Source: Pimelobacter simplex (GTDB lineage: Bacteria > Actinomycetota > Actinomycetes > Propionibacteriales > Nocardioidaceae). Taken from it: a stretch of 64,000 nt of DNA. The DNA is taken from positions 62,001-126,000 of the forward strand of contig JADCLI010000004.1 of assembly GCA_016803235.1 (NCBI GenBank), given 5' to 3'. The translations under genes were made by a program, and so were the position numbers. The notes below the pieces were generated by a model. That model did not search any database and was not told the DNA's origin. It saw nothing but the letters and a program-made list of their open reading frames with translations. Positions 33,034 to 42,235 of the stretch are shown here, in pieces; position 1 is the stretch's first letter; every line of letters begins with the position of its first letter.

Positions 33034-34088
33034 TGGGTGCCTCCGATCGAGCCGATGCCCAACAGGTCGATGAGCGGCTGCAGCACCTTCGAGCACTGCT
33101 CGGCCGTGCCGCCGACCCCGAGGACCGCGCCGCAGAGCAGCTGCGGGACGTTGTCGAGTGCCGAGAGGGTGGCCCGGCCGGTGATCGCCTGGTCCTGGAT
33201 GGTGTTGCTGAGGTCGACGATCGCGTGCGGGGCGACGTGCAGGACGCCGGCGAGCTCGTTCGACCGGTCGGCCAGGGCCGCGGCGAGCAGGTTCACGTCG
33301 GTGGTCGTGGTCCGGATCTGCTTGCGGTGCTTCCTGAAGTACTTCTCCGTCACCGCGAGCACCTGGCCGAGCTCGGTGAGGGCGCCGGTGAGGTTGGTGC
33401 GGTTGTCCGCGAGCACGGTGCTGACGTCGTCCAGCTCGGTCGTGAAGCCGCGCACCGCGGCGTCGTTGAGCGCGAGGTTGCGGGTGAAGGTGTCGAGGTG
33501 CTCGATCGTCGAGAACAGGTCGGAGCGGCCGTCCGACAGCGCGGTCGCGGCGCCGCGCAGCTCGGCGATCGAGGTCCGCAGCTGCTCGGAGTTCCCGTCC
33601 GCGAGGCTCTGGTCGATCGCCTTGATCGCCACGGCCAGCGGGCCGTCCTTCTTGCCTGCGTCCGGCCCCAGCGTGGTCGCCAGGTCGGTCAGCTGCTGCT
33701 TCACGTCGTCGAAGGTCACCGGCACCGCGGTCCTCTCCAGCGAGATGGTGGCCCCGTCCGCGAGACGTGGGCCGCCGTCGTACGCCGGCTCGAGCTGCAC
33801 GAAGCGGCCACTGACCAGGCTCGGCGACACGATCGCGGCGCGCGCCTCGGCCGGGATCGGCTGGCCGGCGCCGACCTGCAGCTTGACGAGGACGCCGTCG
33901 GGCTTGTTCTCGATCGCGGTGATCTTGCCGACCTTCACGCCGAGCACCCTCACGTCGTCGCTGACGTTGAGGCCCTCCGCGCTGGCGAAGTACGCGCGCA
34001 CCGTGGTGCTGCTGGTGTCGCGGTTCCACGCCAAGGCGCTGGCCAGGACGGCGACGATCACGAGCGCGACCGAGAGCTTCTTCTTCAC
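33030..34088 (-). CDS. mceD: Mce family protein MceD
   Basis: 352 residues from GTG 34086-34088, overlapping mceC by 4 nt. N-terminal membrane helix directly after KKK (LSVALVIVAVLASALAW), MCE domain (AYFASAEGLNVSDDVRVLGVKVGKITAIE), then alpha-helical coiled needle segment. No long disordered tail, unlike MceE and MceF. Confidence 0.85.
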   Translation of the reverse strand: MKKKLSVALVIVAVLASALAWNRDTSSTTVRAYFASAEGLNVSDDVRVLGVKVGKITAIENKPDGVLVKLQVGAGQPIPAEARAAIVSPSLVSGRFVQLEPAYDGGPRLADGATISLERTAVPVTFDDVKQQLTDLATTLGPDAGKKDGPLAVAIKAIDQSLADGNSEQLRTSIAELRGAATALSDGRSDLFSTIEHLDTFTRNLALNDAAVRGFTTELDDVSTVLADNRTNLTGALTELGQVLAVTEKYFRKHRKQIRTTTTDVNLLAAALADRSNELAGVLHVAPHAIVDLSNTIQDQAITGRATLSALDNVPQLLCGAVLGVGGTAEQCSKVLQPLIDLLGIGSIGGTQ

Positions 34089-35077
34089 GGCACGATTCCT
34101 GACAGGACGGGAGCGAGAGTTCCGGGCGAGGTGAGGTTCTGGATGTAGGCGTCGAACCACGGTCCGCTGGAGATCGCCTCGCCGAAGGCGGTGGCGTAGC
34201 CCCGCAGGCCGACGATGCCGGCCTGCAGGCTCTTCCTGTTCTCGTTGAGCACGTCGACGACCCCGTCGAGCTCGTCGAGGGCCGGGCCGAGCACGTCGTC
34301 GGTGCCCTTCAGCAGCAGCCGCAGCTCGGCGGCCAGGGCCCGGGCGCTCCTCAGCAGGCTGACCACGACGTCCTGGCGGGCGTCGAGCTCGCTGAGCAGG
34401 GAGCGCCCGTTGGTCAGCAGCGAGGCGATCTGCTGGTCCCGGCTCGCCAGCACCCCGGTCACGCTGTCGGCGTGGGCGAGCAGCGAGCGCAGCTCGTCGT
34501 CGTTGGACGACACCGCCCGCGACAGGGCGGTGATCCCGTCGAGCGCCGGGCGCAGGTCGGGGCTGGCGGACGACAGCGTCGTGGACGCCTGGTCCAGCGC
34601 GGCCGCGAGCTGCGCCTTGTCGATGTCGGCGGTGGTCTCGGTGAGCTGGTTGAGCGTGCTCGTCAGGTTGTACGGCGAGGAGGTCCTCGCCAGCGGGATC
34701 GACTCCCCCGCACCGATCTCCCCGGAGCCGCGGGGCACCAGCTCGACGGCCGCGCGACCGAGCAGGGTCATCGTGATGATCCGGGCCTCGGTGCGGTCGC
34801 CGAGCACGATGTCGGGGTCGGTGAGCACGACGTCGGCGACGACGTGCTTGCGGTCCAGCCGGACCTCGCGCACCTTGCCGACCCGCGCGCCCGACACCAT
34901 GACCGCGTCGCCGCCCTTGAGGCCGCCGGCCTCGGCGAATTGGACGTGCACCACGTCGCTGTTGCCGATCAGCGGCAGCCGGTTGATGTTGAGCGCCGCA
35001 AGCACGACGAGGACGAGGAGCACGGTGCCGAGCAGGCCGCGGGCGGCCAGCCGGTCGGGGCCGATCACGCGGCTCAT
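34085..35077 (-). CDS. mceC: Mce family protein MceC
   Basis: 330 residues from ATG 35075-35077 overlapping mceB (ATGA). Membrane anchor GLLGTVLLVLVVLAALNI, MCE domain (VQFAEAGGLKGGDAVMVSGARVGKVREV), followed by the helical region (LNQLTETTADIDKAQLAAALDQA). The short C-terminus ends GTLAPVLSGIVP. Confidence 0.85.
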   Translation of the reverse strand: MSRVIGPDRLAARGLLGTVLLVLVVLAALNINRLPLIGNSDVVHVQFAEAGGLKGGDAVMVSGARVGKVREVRLDRKHVVADVVLTDPDIVLGDRTEARIITMTLLGRAAVELVPRGSGEIGAGESIPLARTSSPYNLTSTLNQLTETTADIDKAQLAAALDQASTTLSSASPDLRPALDGITALSRAVSSNDDELRSLLAHADSVTGVLASRDQQIASLLTNGRSLLSELDARQDVVVSLLRSARALAAELRLLLKGTDDVLGPALDELDGVVDVLNENRKSLQAGIVGLRGYATAFGEAISSGPWFDAYIQNLTSPGTLAPVLSGIVP

Positions 35078-36117
35078 GGCTTGCACCTCGGGGCGTCGGA
35101 GTAGATCCACGGCGTCGTGACGTTCGCGCCGGCCAGACCGGTCTGGATCCGCACGCCGCAGAGGAAGAAGTTGAAGAAGTTGCCGTAGGACGCGGTGTTC
35201 TGCACCGCTCGGTAGTGCGCCGGCAGGTTCTCGAGCACGGTCTCCAGGGTCCCGGCGTTCTCGTTGATGCCACGGGCGGAGACGGCCAGTCCCTGCAGGT
35301 CGGCCCGCAGGTCGCCGCGTGCCTTCGCGACGAGGTCGGTGGTGGTGGTGGCGAAGCTGTCGATCCGGGCGGCGGCGTCGAGGACCTGGGTGTCCTGCTG
35401 GTCGAGCCCGGTCAGCAGGTCGTCGAGTCGGTCGAGCAGCAGCCCGACCGTCTCCTTGCGGTCGTCGACGGTGCCCAGGACGCTGTTGAGGTTGCCGATC
35501 ACCTGCCCGATCAGCTCCTCGCGACCGCCGATCGTCGTGGTGAACGACGCGACGTGCTGGACCAGCGTGGCCACGGCGGCCTGCTGGCCCTGGAGCACCT
35601 GCACCAGCTGGCCGGACAGCTCGTTGACCTGGGCCGGGCTGAGCCCGGCGAACAGCGGCTTGAAGCCGTTGAGCAGCGTGTCGAGGTCCAGCGCGGACGC
35701 GGTCTGGCTGGCGGGCAGGGTGCCGCCGGCGGCGAGCACGTCGCCGGCATCCCCCTCACCGCGGGTCAGCTGGACCACCCGGTCGCCGATCAGGTTGCGG
35801 TACTGGATCGTCGCGTGGGTGCCCGTGGTCAGCCGCTGGTCGTCGCGGACGTCGAAGGTCACCAGCACGGTGTTGTCCCGGCGTACGTCGATGCCGGTCA
35901 CCTTGCCGACGTCGACACCGGCGACCCGGACCTCGTCGCCGACCGCGAGGCCGGACACGTCCTCGAAGACCGCCTTGTAGTCGTGGCGGTCACCGGGCCG
36001 GTACTCGCCGGCGACGGCCGCGACCCACACGGTGAACACCGCGGCCAGGGACAGGAAGGCGGTGAACTTGACCAGGTCGGCGCGCTGGCGCCGCTTCTCG
36101 GGGCTCAGCTTGCTCAT
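35074..36117 (-). CDS. mceB: Mce family protein MceB
   Basis: 347 residues. Anchor FTAFLSLAAVFTVWVAAVAG, MCE domain (YKAVFEDVSGLAVGDEVRVAGVDVGKVTGIDV), helical needle region and a C-terminal segment with two Cys (FFLCGVRIQTG, DAPRCKP). ATG overlaps the mceA stop by 4 nt. Confidence 0.85.
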   Translation of the reverse strand: MSKLSPEKRRQRADLVKFTAFLSLAAVFTVWVAAVAGEYRPGDRHDYKAVFEDVSGLAVGDEVRVAGVDVGKVTGIDVRRDNTVLVTFDVRDDQRLTTGTHATIQYRNLIGDRVVQLTRGEGDAGDVLAAGGTLPASQTASALDLDTLLNGFKPLFAGLSPAQVNELSGQLVQVLQGQQAAVATLVQHVASFTTTIGGREELIGQVIGNLNSVLGTVDDRKETVGLLLDRLDDLLTGLDQQDTQVLDAAARIDSFATTTTDLVAKARGDLRADLQGLAVSARGINENAGTLETVLENLPAHYRAVQNTASYGNFFNFFLCGVRIQTGLAGANVTTPWIYSDAPRCKP

Positions 36118-37313
36118 GGCAGGTTCCCCACTCCCTGGAGCACGCCCAGCAGCGTGTCGGTGACGGCCTCGGTGGGGGTGGGCTGCGGCCCGACGTACGG
36201 GTTGGCACCGGTGCGGAACGACGGCGGCACGGCCTTGCCCTCCTGGGCGTCGACGTACGGGAGGCCGTAGCAGGCCGGGCCGTTGTCGGCGCCGAGCTGC
36301 GGCAGGTTCTCCTGGTACGTGTACGGGTCCCGGCCCGGGATGATCCTGGTGATGGTGGTGACGCCCGGGTGGGTGCCGCCGACGGCCGCCTCGGCGAGCT
36401 TGTTGGCCGAGGCGAGGCCGAGCACGAGGCAGGGCAGCTCGGGCGAGTAGCGCTCGAGGACGTCGGTCACCGGCTGCAGCAGGCCGAGCGAGGTGACCAG
36501 GCCGTGGCGCGAGCTGCGCAGCAGCACGTCGGTCTGGTCGCTGAACCCGGTCATGCTGTGCTCGAGCGCACGCAGCGAGGCCTGCTGCCGCACCAGCGTC
36601 TGGGAGACCTCGCCGGTGTGGGTGAGCGTGCCGACCAGGTCGGGCCGGGCCGCGGCGTACACGTCGGCCACGTCGTCGGCGACCCGGAGGTCGGCGGCGA
36701 GCGTGCGCAGCGAGGGGTTGAGCGAGCGCAGGTAGGTGTCGGTCTGGGTGATCAGGTCGCCGATCAGCCGGCCGCGCTCGTCGACCGCTCCCGCGACCGC
36801 GGTCAGGGCGGAGCTCACCTCGGCCGGGCGGGCGACGTCGAGCACCTTGGTGAGGTTCTCGAACGCCTCGTCGACCTCGACGGTGACCCGGTCCGCGGGG
36901 ATCACGGCACCGGCCGCGATCGCCTTCCCGCTGCTCTCGGCGGGCGGCGTGAGCTGGACGTACTTCGCGCCGAACGCCGTCGGCGGCACGATCTGCGCGG
37001 TCACGTCGGCCGGCACGCGACCGATCTTGTCGGCGTCGATCTCGAGCTCGATGCTCACCTTGCCGTCCGCAGCGGGGTTGTCGTCGATGTGGCTGACCCG
37101 GCCGATCTCGACGCCGCGCAGCTTGATCGGCGCGCCCGAGGCGAGGGTGAGGCCGGCCCGGTCGGACCGGACGGTGACCACGACGTTGTCCTCGAAGGCG
37201 CCGCGGTACTTGGCGATCGTGCCGGCGATGAGGGCCGCGACCAGCGCGATGAACAGGAACCCGTAGACGACCTGGCGGTCGACGTGGTGGGCGTGCTTCT
37301 CCCCGGAGCTCAT
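36114..37313 (-). CDS. mceA: Mce family protein MceA
   Basis: 399 residues. Anchor VVYGFLFIALVAALIAGTIA, MCE domain (VVVTVRSDRAGLTLASGAPIKLRGVEIGRVSHI), helical region with the conserved late segment YSPELPCLVLGL, and a Pro-rich end. First of the six Mce subunits; 7 nt after yrbE4B. Confidence 0.87.
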   Translation of the reverse strand: MSSGEKHAHHVDRQVVYGFLFIALVAALIAGTIAKYRGAFEDNVVVTVRSDRAGLTLASGAPIKLRGVEIGRVSHIDDNPAADGKVSIELEIDADKIGRVPADVTAQIVPPTAFGAKYVQLTPPAESSGKAIAAGAVIPADRVTVEVDEAFENLTKVLDVARPAEVSSALTAVAGAVDERGRLIGDLITQTDTYLRSLNPSLRTLAADLRVADDVADVYAAARPDLVGTLTHTGEVSQTLVRQQASLRALEHSMTGFSDQTDVLLRSSRHGLVTSLGLLQPVTDVLERYSPELPCLVLGLASANKLAEAAVGGTHPGVTTITRIIPGRDPYTYQENLPQLGADNGPACYGLPYVDAQEGKAVPPSFRTGANPYVGPQPTPTEAVTDTLLGVLQGVGNLP

Positions 37314-37320
37314 GCCCGCC

Positions 37321-38160
37321 TCACCCCGCGATGTGGACCGACGGACCGCCCCAGATGGCGATCGCGAAGATCAGGTCGATGAACATGGTCGAGATGAGCG
37401 CGGAGCGGACCGCCTTGCCGACCGCCTTGCCCACGCCCGCGGGGCCGCCGGCCGCGCGGAAGCCGTGGTAGCAGCAGATCGAGACGATCACCAGCGCCAT
37501 GAGCGCGACCTTCACGATCGCGAGGAACAGGTCGCTCGGGATGAGGAAGGTGTCGAAGTAGTGCTGGTAGGTGCCCGGCGCCTGGTCGTAGCCGACCGTG
37601 ACGACCAGGTAGGTCGCCAGCCAGCACATCATCAGCGCGATCGCGAAGAGCGGGACGACGGCGATCAGGCCCGCGATGATCCGGGTCGTCACGAGGTAGG
37701 GCACCGGCGGGACCGCCATCACCTCGAGCGCGTCGATCTCCTCACTGACCCGCATCGCGCCGATCTGGGCGGTGAATCCGGCGCCGACGGTGGCGGTCAG
37801 TGCGATGCCGGCGATGATCGGGGCGACCTCGCGGGTGTTGAAGTACGCCGAGAAGAAGCCCGACAGGGTCGAGACGCCGATGTTGTCGAACGACGTGTAC
37901 GCCTGCAGACCCACCTCGATGCCGGCCGCGGCGGTGAGGAAGCCGATCACCAGCACGGTGCCGCCGATGAGCGCGAGCGCACCGGAGCCGAGGGAGACCT
38001 CGGCCAGCAGCCGGACGACCTCCTTCGGGTAGTGCTTGAGCGCGCGCGGCATGTGGGAGTAGGCGTTGCCGTGGAAGCTCAGCTGGTCGCCGAGGCGGCG
38101 CAGCGACGACATCGGCTTGCCGACGTGGCGGGCGAGGAAGCCCGGCGTGGTGGCGCTCAT
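37321..38160 (-). CDS. yrbE4B: Mce-linked ABC permease YrbE4B-like
   Basis: 279 residues of the MlaE/YrbE permease family: about five membrane helices, conserved GAALALIGGTVLVIGF, ATVGAGFTAQIGAMRVSEEIDALEVMAVPPVPYLVTTR (the EExDAL loop that contacts the ATPase). Pairs with YrbE4A to form the inner-membrane core of the Mce importer. Start ATG 38158-38160, 1 nt after yrbE4A. The ATPase (Mkl-type) is not in the window, as is usual. Confidence 0.86.
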   Translation of the reverse strand: MSATTPGFLARHVGKPMSSLRRLGDQLSFHGNAYSHMPRALKHYPKEVVRLLAEVSLGSGALALIGGTVLVIGFLTAAAGIEVGLQAYTSFDNIGVSTLSGFFSAYFNTREVAPIIAGIALTATVGAGFTAQIGAMRVSEEIDALEVMAVPPVPYLVTTRIIAGLIAVVPLFAIALMMCWLATYLVVTVGYDQAPGTYQHYFDTFLIPSDLFLAIVKVALMALVIVSICCYHGFRAAGGPAGVGKAVGKAVRSALISTMFIDLIFAIAIWGGPSVHIAG

Positions 38161-38161
38161 G

Positions 38162-38989
38162 TCAGGCTCCCAGCTTGATCTGGAGGAACAGGGCACTGAT
38201 CACGCTGTTGGCGGCGAAGAGCAGCATGAACGCGAAGACCACCGTCTGGTTCACCGCCTCGCCGACGCCCTTCGGCCCGCCCTTGGCGTTGAGGCCGAGG
38301 TAGCAGGCGGTCAGGCCGGCCAGCAGCCCGAACACCGCGGCCTTGGCCTCGGAGGCCAGGAAGTCCGGCAGCCCGACGAGCAGGGTGAGGTCGGAGAGGT
38401 AGAGGCCGGGAGTGGCGCCCTGGAGCACGACGGAGAAGAAGTACCCGCCGACCAGGCCGACCACGGTCACCATGCCGTTGAGCGCGACACCGACCAGGGT
38501 CGAGGCCACCACCCGGGGTACGACGAGTCGCTCGATCGGGTCGATGCCGAGGGTCACCATCGCGTCGATCTCCTCGCGGATCTTCCGTGAGCCGAGGTCG
38601 GCGCAGATCGCCGTGGCACCGGCGCCGGCGACGACGAGCACGGAGACGATCGGGCCGATCTCGCGGACCACCGCGACCGCCGCACCCGCGCCGGCGAGGT
38701 CGACCGCGCCGATCTGGATCAGCAGCTGGTTGACCTGGAAGATGATCACGACGCAGAACGGGATCGACACCAGCAGCGCCGGCCCGAACGAGACCGTCGT
38801 GATGAACCAGGCCTGCGAGATGAACTCGCGGAAGTGGAAGCGCCGTGTGAACATCTGCGCGAACACCCTGCCGACGAAGCCGTAGAAGTCGCCGAAGGTG
38901 CCGAGCGTCTGGAACACGAACGTCGAGCGGACCGCGTCGCGGGCGACCTGCCGGGTCTCCTCGGTCAGGCCCGCGGGTGCCGCGGTCAT
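38162..38989 (-). CDS. yrbE4A: Mce-linked ABC permease YrbE4A-like
   Basis: 275 residues of the MlaE/YrbE family with GPALLVSIPFCVVIIFQVNQLLIQIGA and the coupling motif GAGATAICADLGSRKIREEIDAMVTLGIDPIERLVVPR. ATG 38987-38989 overlaps the GMC oxidoreductase stop by 4 nt, tying the permease to the oxidase. Confidence 0.86.
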   Translation of the reverse strand: MTAAPAGLTEETRQVARDAVRSTFVFQTLGTFGDFYGFVGRVFAQMFTRRFHFREFISQAWFITTVSFGPALLVSIPFCVVIIFQVNQLLIQIGAVDLAGAGAAVAVVREIGPIVSVLVVAGAGATAICADLGSRKIREEIDAMVTLGIDPIERLVVPRVVASTLVGVALNGMVTVVGLVGGYFFSVVLQGATPGLYLSDLTLLVGLPDFLASEAKAAVFGLLAGLTACYLGLNAKGGPKGVGEAVNQTVVFAFMLLFAANSVISALFLQIKLGA

Positions 38990-40719
38990 GCGGGAGCCTC
39001 GCTCGTGACGACGTACAGCGGGAGGCGCAGCGCAGCCGGTGCGGTCGGGGGCACAGCCGCCCGCACCGGCGCGATCGGGGAGAGCCGCTCGTAGCCGGCT
39101 CCGAGACCGGGGCGGCGGTCGGGCTCGCCCCGGTTGGGCCACACCGCCATCGCGCGCTCGGCCTGCGCGGTGATGGTGAGGCTGGGGTTGACGCCGAGGT
39201 TCGCGGAGATCGCGGCGCCGTCGACGACGTGCAGGCCGGGGTGCCCGTAGACCCGGTGATAGGCGTCGATCACACCGGTCTGCGGCGAGTCGCCGATCGG
39301 GCAGCCGCCGAGGAAGTGCGCGGTCATGGGGATGTTGAAGATCTCGCCGACCGTGCTGTACGAGCCGCCGTCGATCTTGTCGCTGATCCGGCGGACCACC
39401 TCGTTTCCGGCCGGGATCCAGGTCGGGTTCGGCTCGCCGTGGCCCTGCGTCGAGGTCAGCCGCACCTTCGCCCTGCAACGCAGCCGGCGCTCCTTCGGGA
39501 GCACGGTGATCGAGTTGTCGCTGGTCTGCATGACCAGCGCGATGATCGTCCGCTCCGGCCAGCTGCCGAGGCCGGCGTACACCGACAGCAGCCGCAGCGG
39601 GTGGCGCAGCGCCTGGCCGATCCAGCGCAGCCAGCGCGGCGTACGGCCGCCGCCGTCGGTCATCAAGGTGAGCAGCAGGCCCATCAGCCCCGAGCCCTTG
39701 CCGTAGCGCACCGGCTCGACGTGGGTGATCTCGTCGGGGTGGATCGAGGACGTGATCGCGACGCCGTGGTGGAAGTCGTACTCGCCCTTGTTGCGCAGCT
39801 TGGTGCTCGACGCGCACAGCGCCTCGGAGTTGGTGCGGGTCAGGTGGCCGAGCCGGTCCGAGAGCTGCGGGAGATCGCCGGAGCGGCGCATGCCGTGCAG
39901 CAGCTCCTGGGTGCCCCAGGTGCCGGCGGCCAGCACGACCTGGCCGGCGGTGACGGTCGTCGTACGACGGGCGGAGCGGCCCGAGCGGTGGGTGACGACG
40001 TCGTACCCGCCGTCCGGGCGCGGCTTGATCGCGGTCACGGTGGTGCGCTCGCGGACCTCGGCGCCGATGTTCTCCGCGAGGTGGAGGTAGTTCTTGAGCA
40101 GCGTGTTCTTGGCGTTGTGGCGACAGCCCGTCATGCACTCGCCGCACTCCAGGCAACCGCGGCGCTCGGGCCCGGCACCGCCGAAGTAGGGATCGGGGAT
40201 CACCTCACCCGGCGTGCCGAAGCAGACCCCGACCGGCGTGGCCCGGTAGGTGTCGCCGACGCCCATCTCGTCGGCGACCTCCTTCATGATCACGTCGCTG
40301 GACGTGACGGTCGGGTTCTCGACGACACCGAGCATCCGGCTGGCCTGGTCGTAGTACGGCGCCAGCTCGGCCTTCCAGTCGGTGATGTGCGCCCACTGCG
40401 GGTCGTTGTAGAAGGCGTCCGACTTCGGCTGGTAGAGCGTGTTGGCGTAGACCAGCGAGCCTCCGCCGACGCCCGCGCCGGCGAGCACGACCACGTCGCG
40501 CAGCAGCCGGATCCGCTGGATGCCGAAGCAGCCGAGGCGGGGGGCGAAGAGGAACCTGCGCACGTCCCAGGAGGTCTTCGCGAAGTCCTCGTCGGCGAAC
40601 CGGCGGCCGGCCTCGAGCACGAGGACCCGGTAGCCCTTCTCGGCGAGACGCAGGGCCGTGACCGAGCCGCCGAAGCCGGAGCCGACCACGACGACGTCGT
40701 ACTCGAAGTCAGCGCGCAT
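38986..40719 (-). CDS. GMC oxidoreductase (cholesterol-oxidase-like)
   Basis: 577 residues from ATG 40717-40719. N-terminal FAD fold YDVVVVGSGFGGSVTALRLAEKGYRVLVLEAGRR, GAGVGGGSLVYANTLYQP, a Cys-rich segment RGCLECGECMTGCRHNAKNT, and the C-terminal GMC end HVVDGAAISANLGVNPSLTITAQAERA. It matches the ChoD-type putative cholesterol oxidases of mycobacteria, which oxidise sterol-like alcohols. It is the lead gene of the mce operon (4-nt overlap with yrbE4A), which argues that the importer brings in its substrate. The reading frame extends upstream without a plausible start. Confidence 0.83.
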   Translation of the reverse strand: MRADFEYDVVVVGSGFGGSVTALRLAEKGYRVLVLEAGRRFADEDFAKTSWDVRRFLFAPRLGCFGIQRIRLLRDVVVLAGAGVGGGSLVYANTLYQPKSDAFYNDPQWAHITDWKAELAPYYDQASRMLGVVENPTVTSSDVIMKEVADEMGVGDTYRATPVGVCFGTPGEVIPDPYFGGAGPERRGCLECGECMTGCRHNAKNTLLKNYLHLAENIGAEVRERTTVTAIKPRPDGGYDVVTHRSGRSARRTTTVTAGQVVLAAGTWGTQELLHGMRRSGDLPQLSDRLGHLTRTNSEALCASSTKLRNKGEYDFHHGVAITSSIHPDEITHVEPVRYGKGSGLMGLLLTLMTDGGGRTPRWLRWIGQALRHPLRLLSVYAGLGSWPERTIIALVMQTSDNSITVLPKERRLRCRAKVRLTSTQGHGEPNPTWIPAGNEVVRRISDKIDGGSYSTVGEIFNIPMTAHFLGGCPIGDSPQTGVIDAYHRVYGHPGLHVVDGAAISANLGVNPSLTITAQAERAMAVWPNRGEPDRRPGLGAGYERLSPIAPVRAAVPPTAPAALRLPLYVVTSEAPA

Positions 40720-40788
40720 GCGGCCGCACCCCCATGAGAACGGCAGGGCCCCTGTGCCAGGCCCGCCTGTGACCGCCAAGTCCACCCG

Positions 40789-40886
40789 GTGACGGTCGTC
40801 ACGCTCTCGTGGCAACAGTCCAAAGAACCGGGACCGCGTTGTCACCGTGCACAAGCACCGGACGTCGAGGAGGTTGCGCAGCAACC
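40789..40886. promoter_or_regulatory. Dyads in the mce / PucR divergent promoter region
   Basis: The 193-bp gap between the mce operon and the second pucR gene holds two small perfect dyads: GTGAC-GGTC-GTCAC (40789-40802) and GGTTGC-GCA-GCAACC (40872-40886). The second lies 26 bp before the pucR start. Either could be the PucR operator controlling both directions; no assignment is proven. Confidence 0.4.
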
Positions 40887-40912
40887 GTCTCGAGACGCCC
40901 TAGGGTGGGCCC

Positions 40913-42139
40913 GTGAGCAGCGAGTCCGTGCCGTCCGACCTCGCACCGTGGCTGCTGGCGTACGTCGCCGAGCAGGCCCAGCCCGACCAGGTGGATGCCT
41001 GGGTCGACCGGGTGACCAGCGCGATCGTGCGCGAGATGCCCGAGGTCACCCTGGTGGAGGGACTGCCGGACATCCTGCGAGGGACGGTCCGCGAGCACTG
41101 GGTGGCCTTTCTCGGGGACTTCGCCCAGCCCGAGCAGCACTTCCACCTGCCCGAGGCGGCGCGCCGGCTGTCCGTCGACATCGCCGACCGGCAGCTGCCG
41201 CTGGAGTCGCTGATCCGCTTCTACCGGATCGCGCAGCAGGAGGTGTGGGCCTACGTCAGCGAGCTCATCAAGGAGCTCCCCCCGGCCGACTTCGACCGGG
41301 CCGACCTGCTGATGTACTTCTGGAACCGGGCCGGGGTCTGGCTCGACCAGTCGATCACCGAGTCCATCGCCGCCTACGAGGCCGCCCGCTCCCGGGTGCT
41401 GGCCGGAGCGGCCGCCCAGCGCTTCGAGTCGGTGCGCTCGATCCTCGCCGGCGAGCTGAGCGATGCCCGCGAGGCGTCGGCGGCGCTGGGCGGGTACCCG
41501 ATCTCGGTCCACCACACGGCCGTCGTCCTCTCCGTCGGCGACGCCGAGCAGGCCGGCGCCCTCGAGTCGCTGGCCGCCGACCTGGCCCGCCGCATCGGCG
41601 CCGCCAACCCGCTCATCGTCAAGCCCGGCGGGCGCCAGCTGTGGATGTGGCTCGGCACCCGCGACCAGCCCGACCTGACCGGCCTGAGCGCCGCGGCCGC
41701 CGACCTGCGCCACGACAGCGTGGTGGTCGGGGTCGGCTCCGCGACCCCCAACATCGCCGGCTTCGTCGCCTCCCACCGCGAGGCGCAGGGCACGCTGCGG
41801 GTCACCGCACCCGACACCGACGACTGGCTGGCGGTCTACGCCGACGTCGAGCTGCCCGTGCTGCTCGGCTGCTCACCGGAGGTGGACCGGTTCATGACCC
41901 GCCAGCTCGGGCCGCTCGCCGGCGAAGAGGAGGGCGTCCAGCGGATCCGGGAGACGCTGACGGCGTACCTCGACAGCGGAGGCAGCGCCGAGGAGGCCGC
42001 GCGGACGCTGGTGGTGCACCGCAACACGATCCGCTACCGGCTCGGCCAGGCCGAGGAGATGCTCGGCCGGCCGGTCACCCGGGTCAGTCCGCAGCTCTCG
42101 GTCGCGCTGCGGCACCACGCCCTGTTCCACCGGAGCTGA
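40913..42139 (+). CDS. PucR/CdaR-type transcriptional regulator (mce-proximal copy)
   Basis: 408 residues, GTG start at 40913. Same architecture as the protein at 28115-29359: helical N-terminus with FAQPEQHFHLPEAARRL, central GGDEF-like/CdaR region, C-terminal HTH AEEAARTLVVHRNTIRYRLGQAEEMLGR. Divergent from the mce operon, so it is the best candidate for its regulator. A terminator follows at 42176-42225. Confidence 0.85.
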   Translation: MSSESVPSDLAPWLLAYVAEQAQPDQVDAWVDRVTSAIVREMPEVTLVEGLPDILRGTVREHWVAFLGDFAQPEQHFHLPEAARRLSVDIADRQLPLESLIRFYRIAQQEVWAYVSELIKELPPADFDRADLLMYFWNRAGVWLDQSITESIAAYEAARSRVLAGAAAQRFESVRSILAGELSDAREASAALGGYPISVHHTAVVLSVGDAEQAGALESLAADLARRIGAANPLIVKPGGRQLWMWLGTRDQPDLTGLSAAAADLRHDSVVVGVGSATPNIAGFVASHREAQGTLRVTAPDTDDWLAVYADVELPVLLGCSPEVDRFMTRQLGPLAGEEEGVQRIRETLTAYLDSGGSAEEAARTLVVHRNTIRYRLGQAEEMLGRPVTRVSPQLSVALRHHALFHRS

Positions 42140-42175
42140 CGGCGCGCCCGAGATGCGGAAGCGAAGCGAGCCCCC

Positions 42176-42225
42176 GGACCAACACCGAAGGCGCACCCGA
42201 CAGGTGGGTGCGCCTTCGGTGGTCC
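42176..42225. terminator. Bidirectional terminator hairpin
   Basis: Arms 42184-42198 (ACCGAAGGCGCACCC) and 42206-42220 are perfectly complementary with a 7-nt loop; flanking GGACC/GGTCC extends the stem across a 3-nt bulge. It lies between the convergent pucR (ends 42139) and ferredoxin (ends 42236) genes. Confidence 0.8.
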
Positions 42226-42235
42226 TTGGGGTCGT

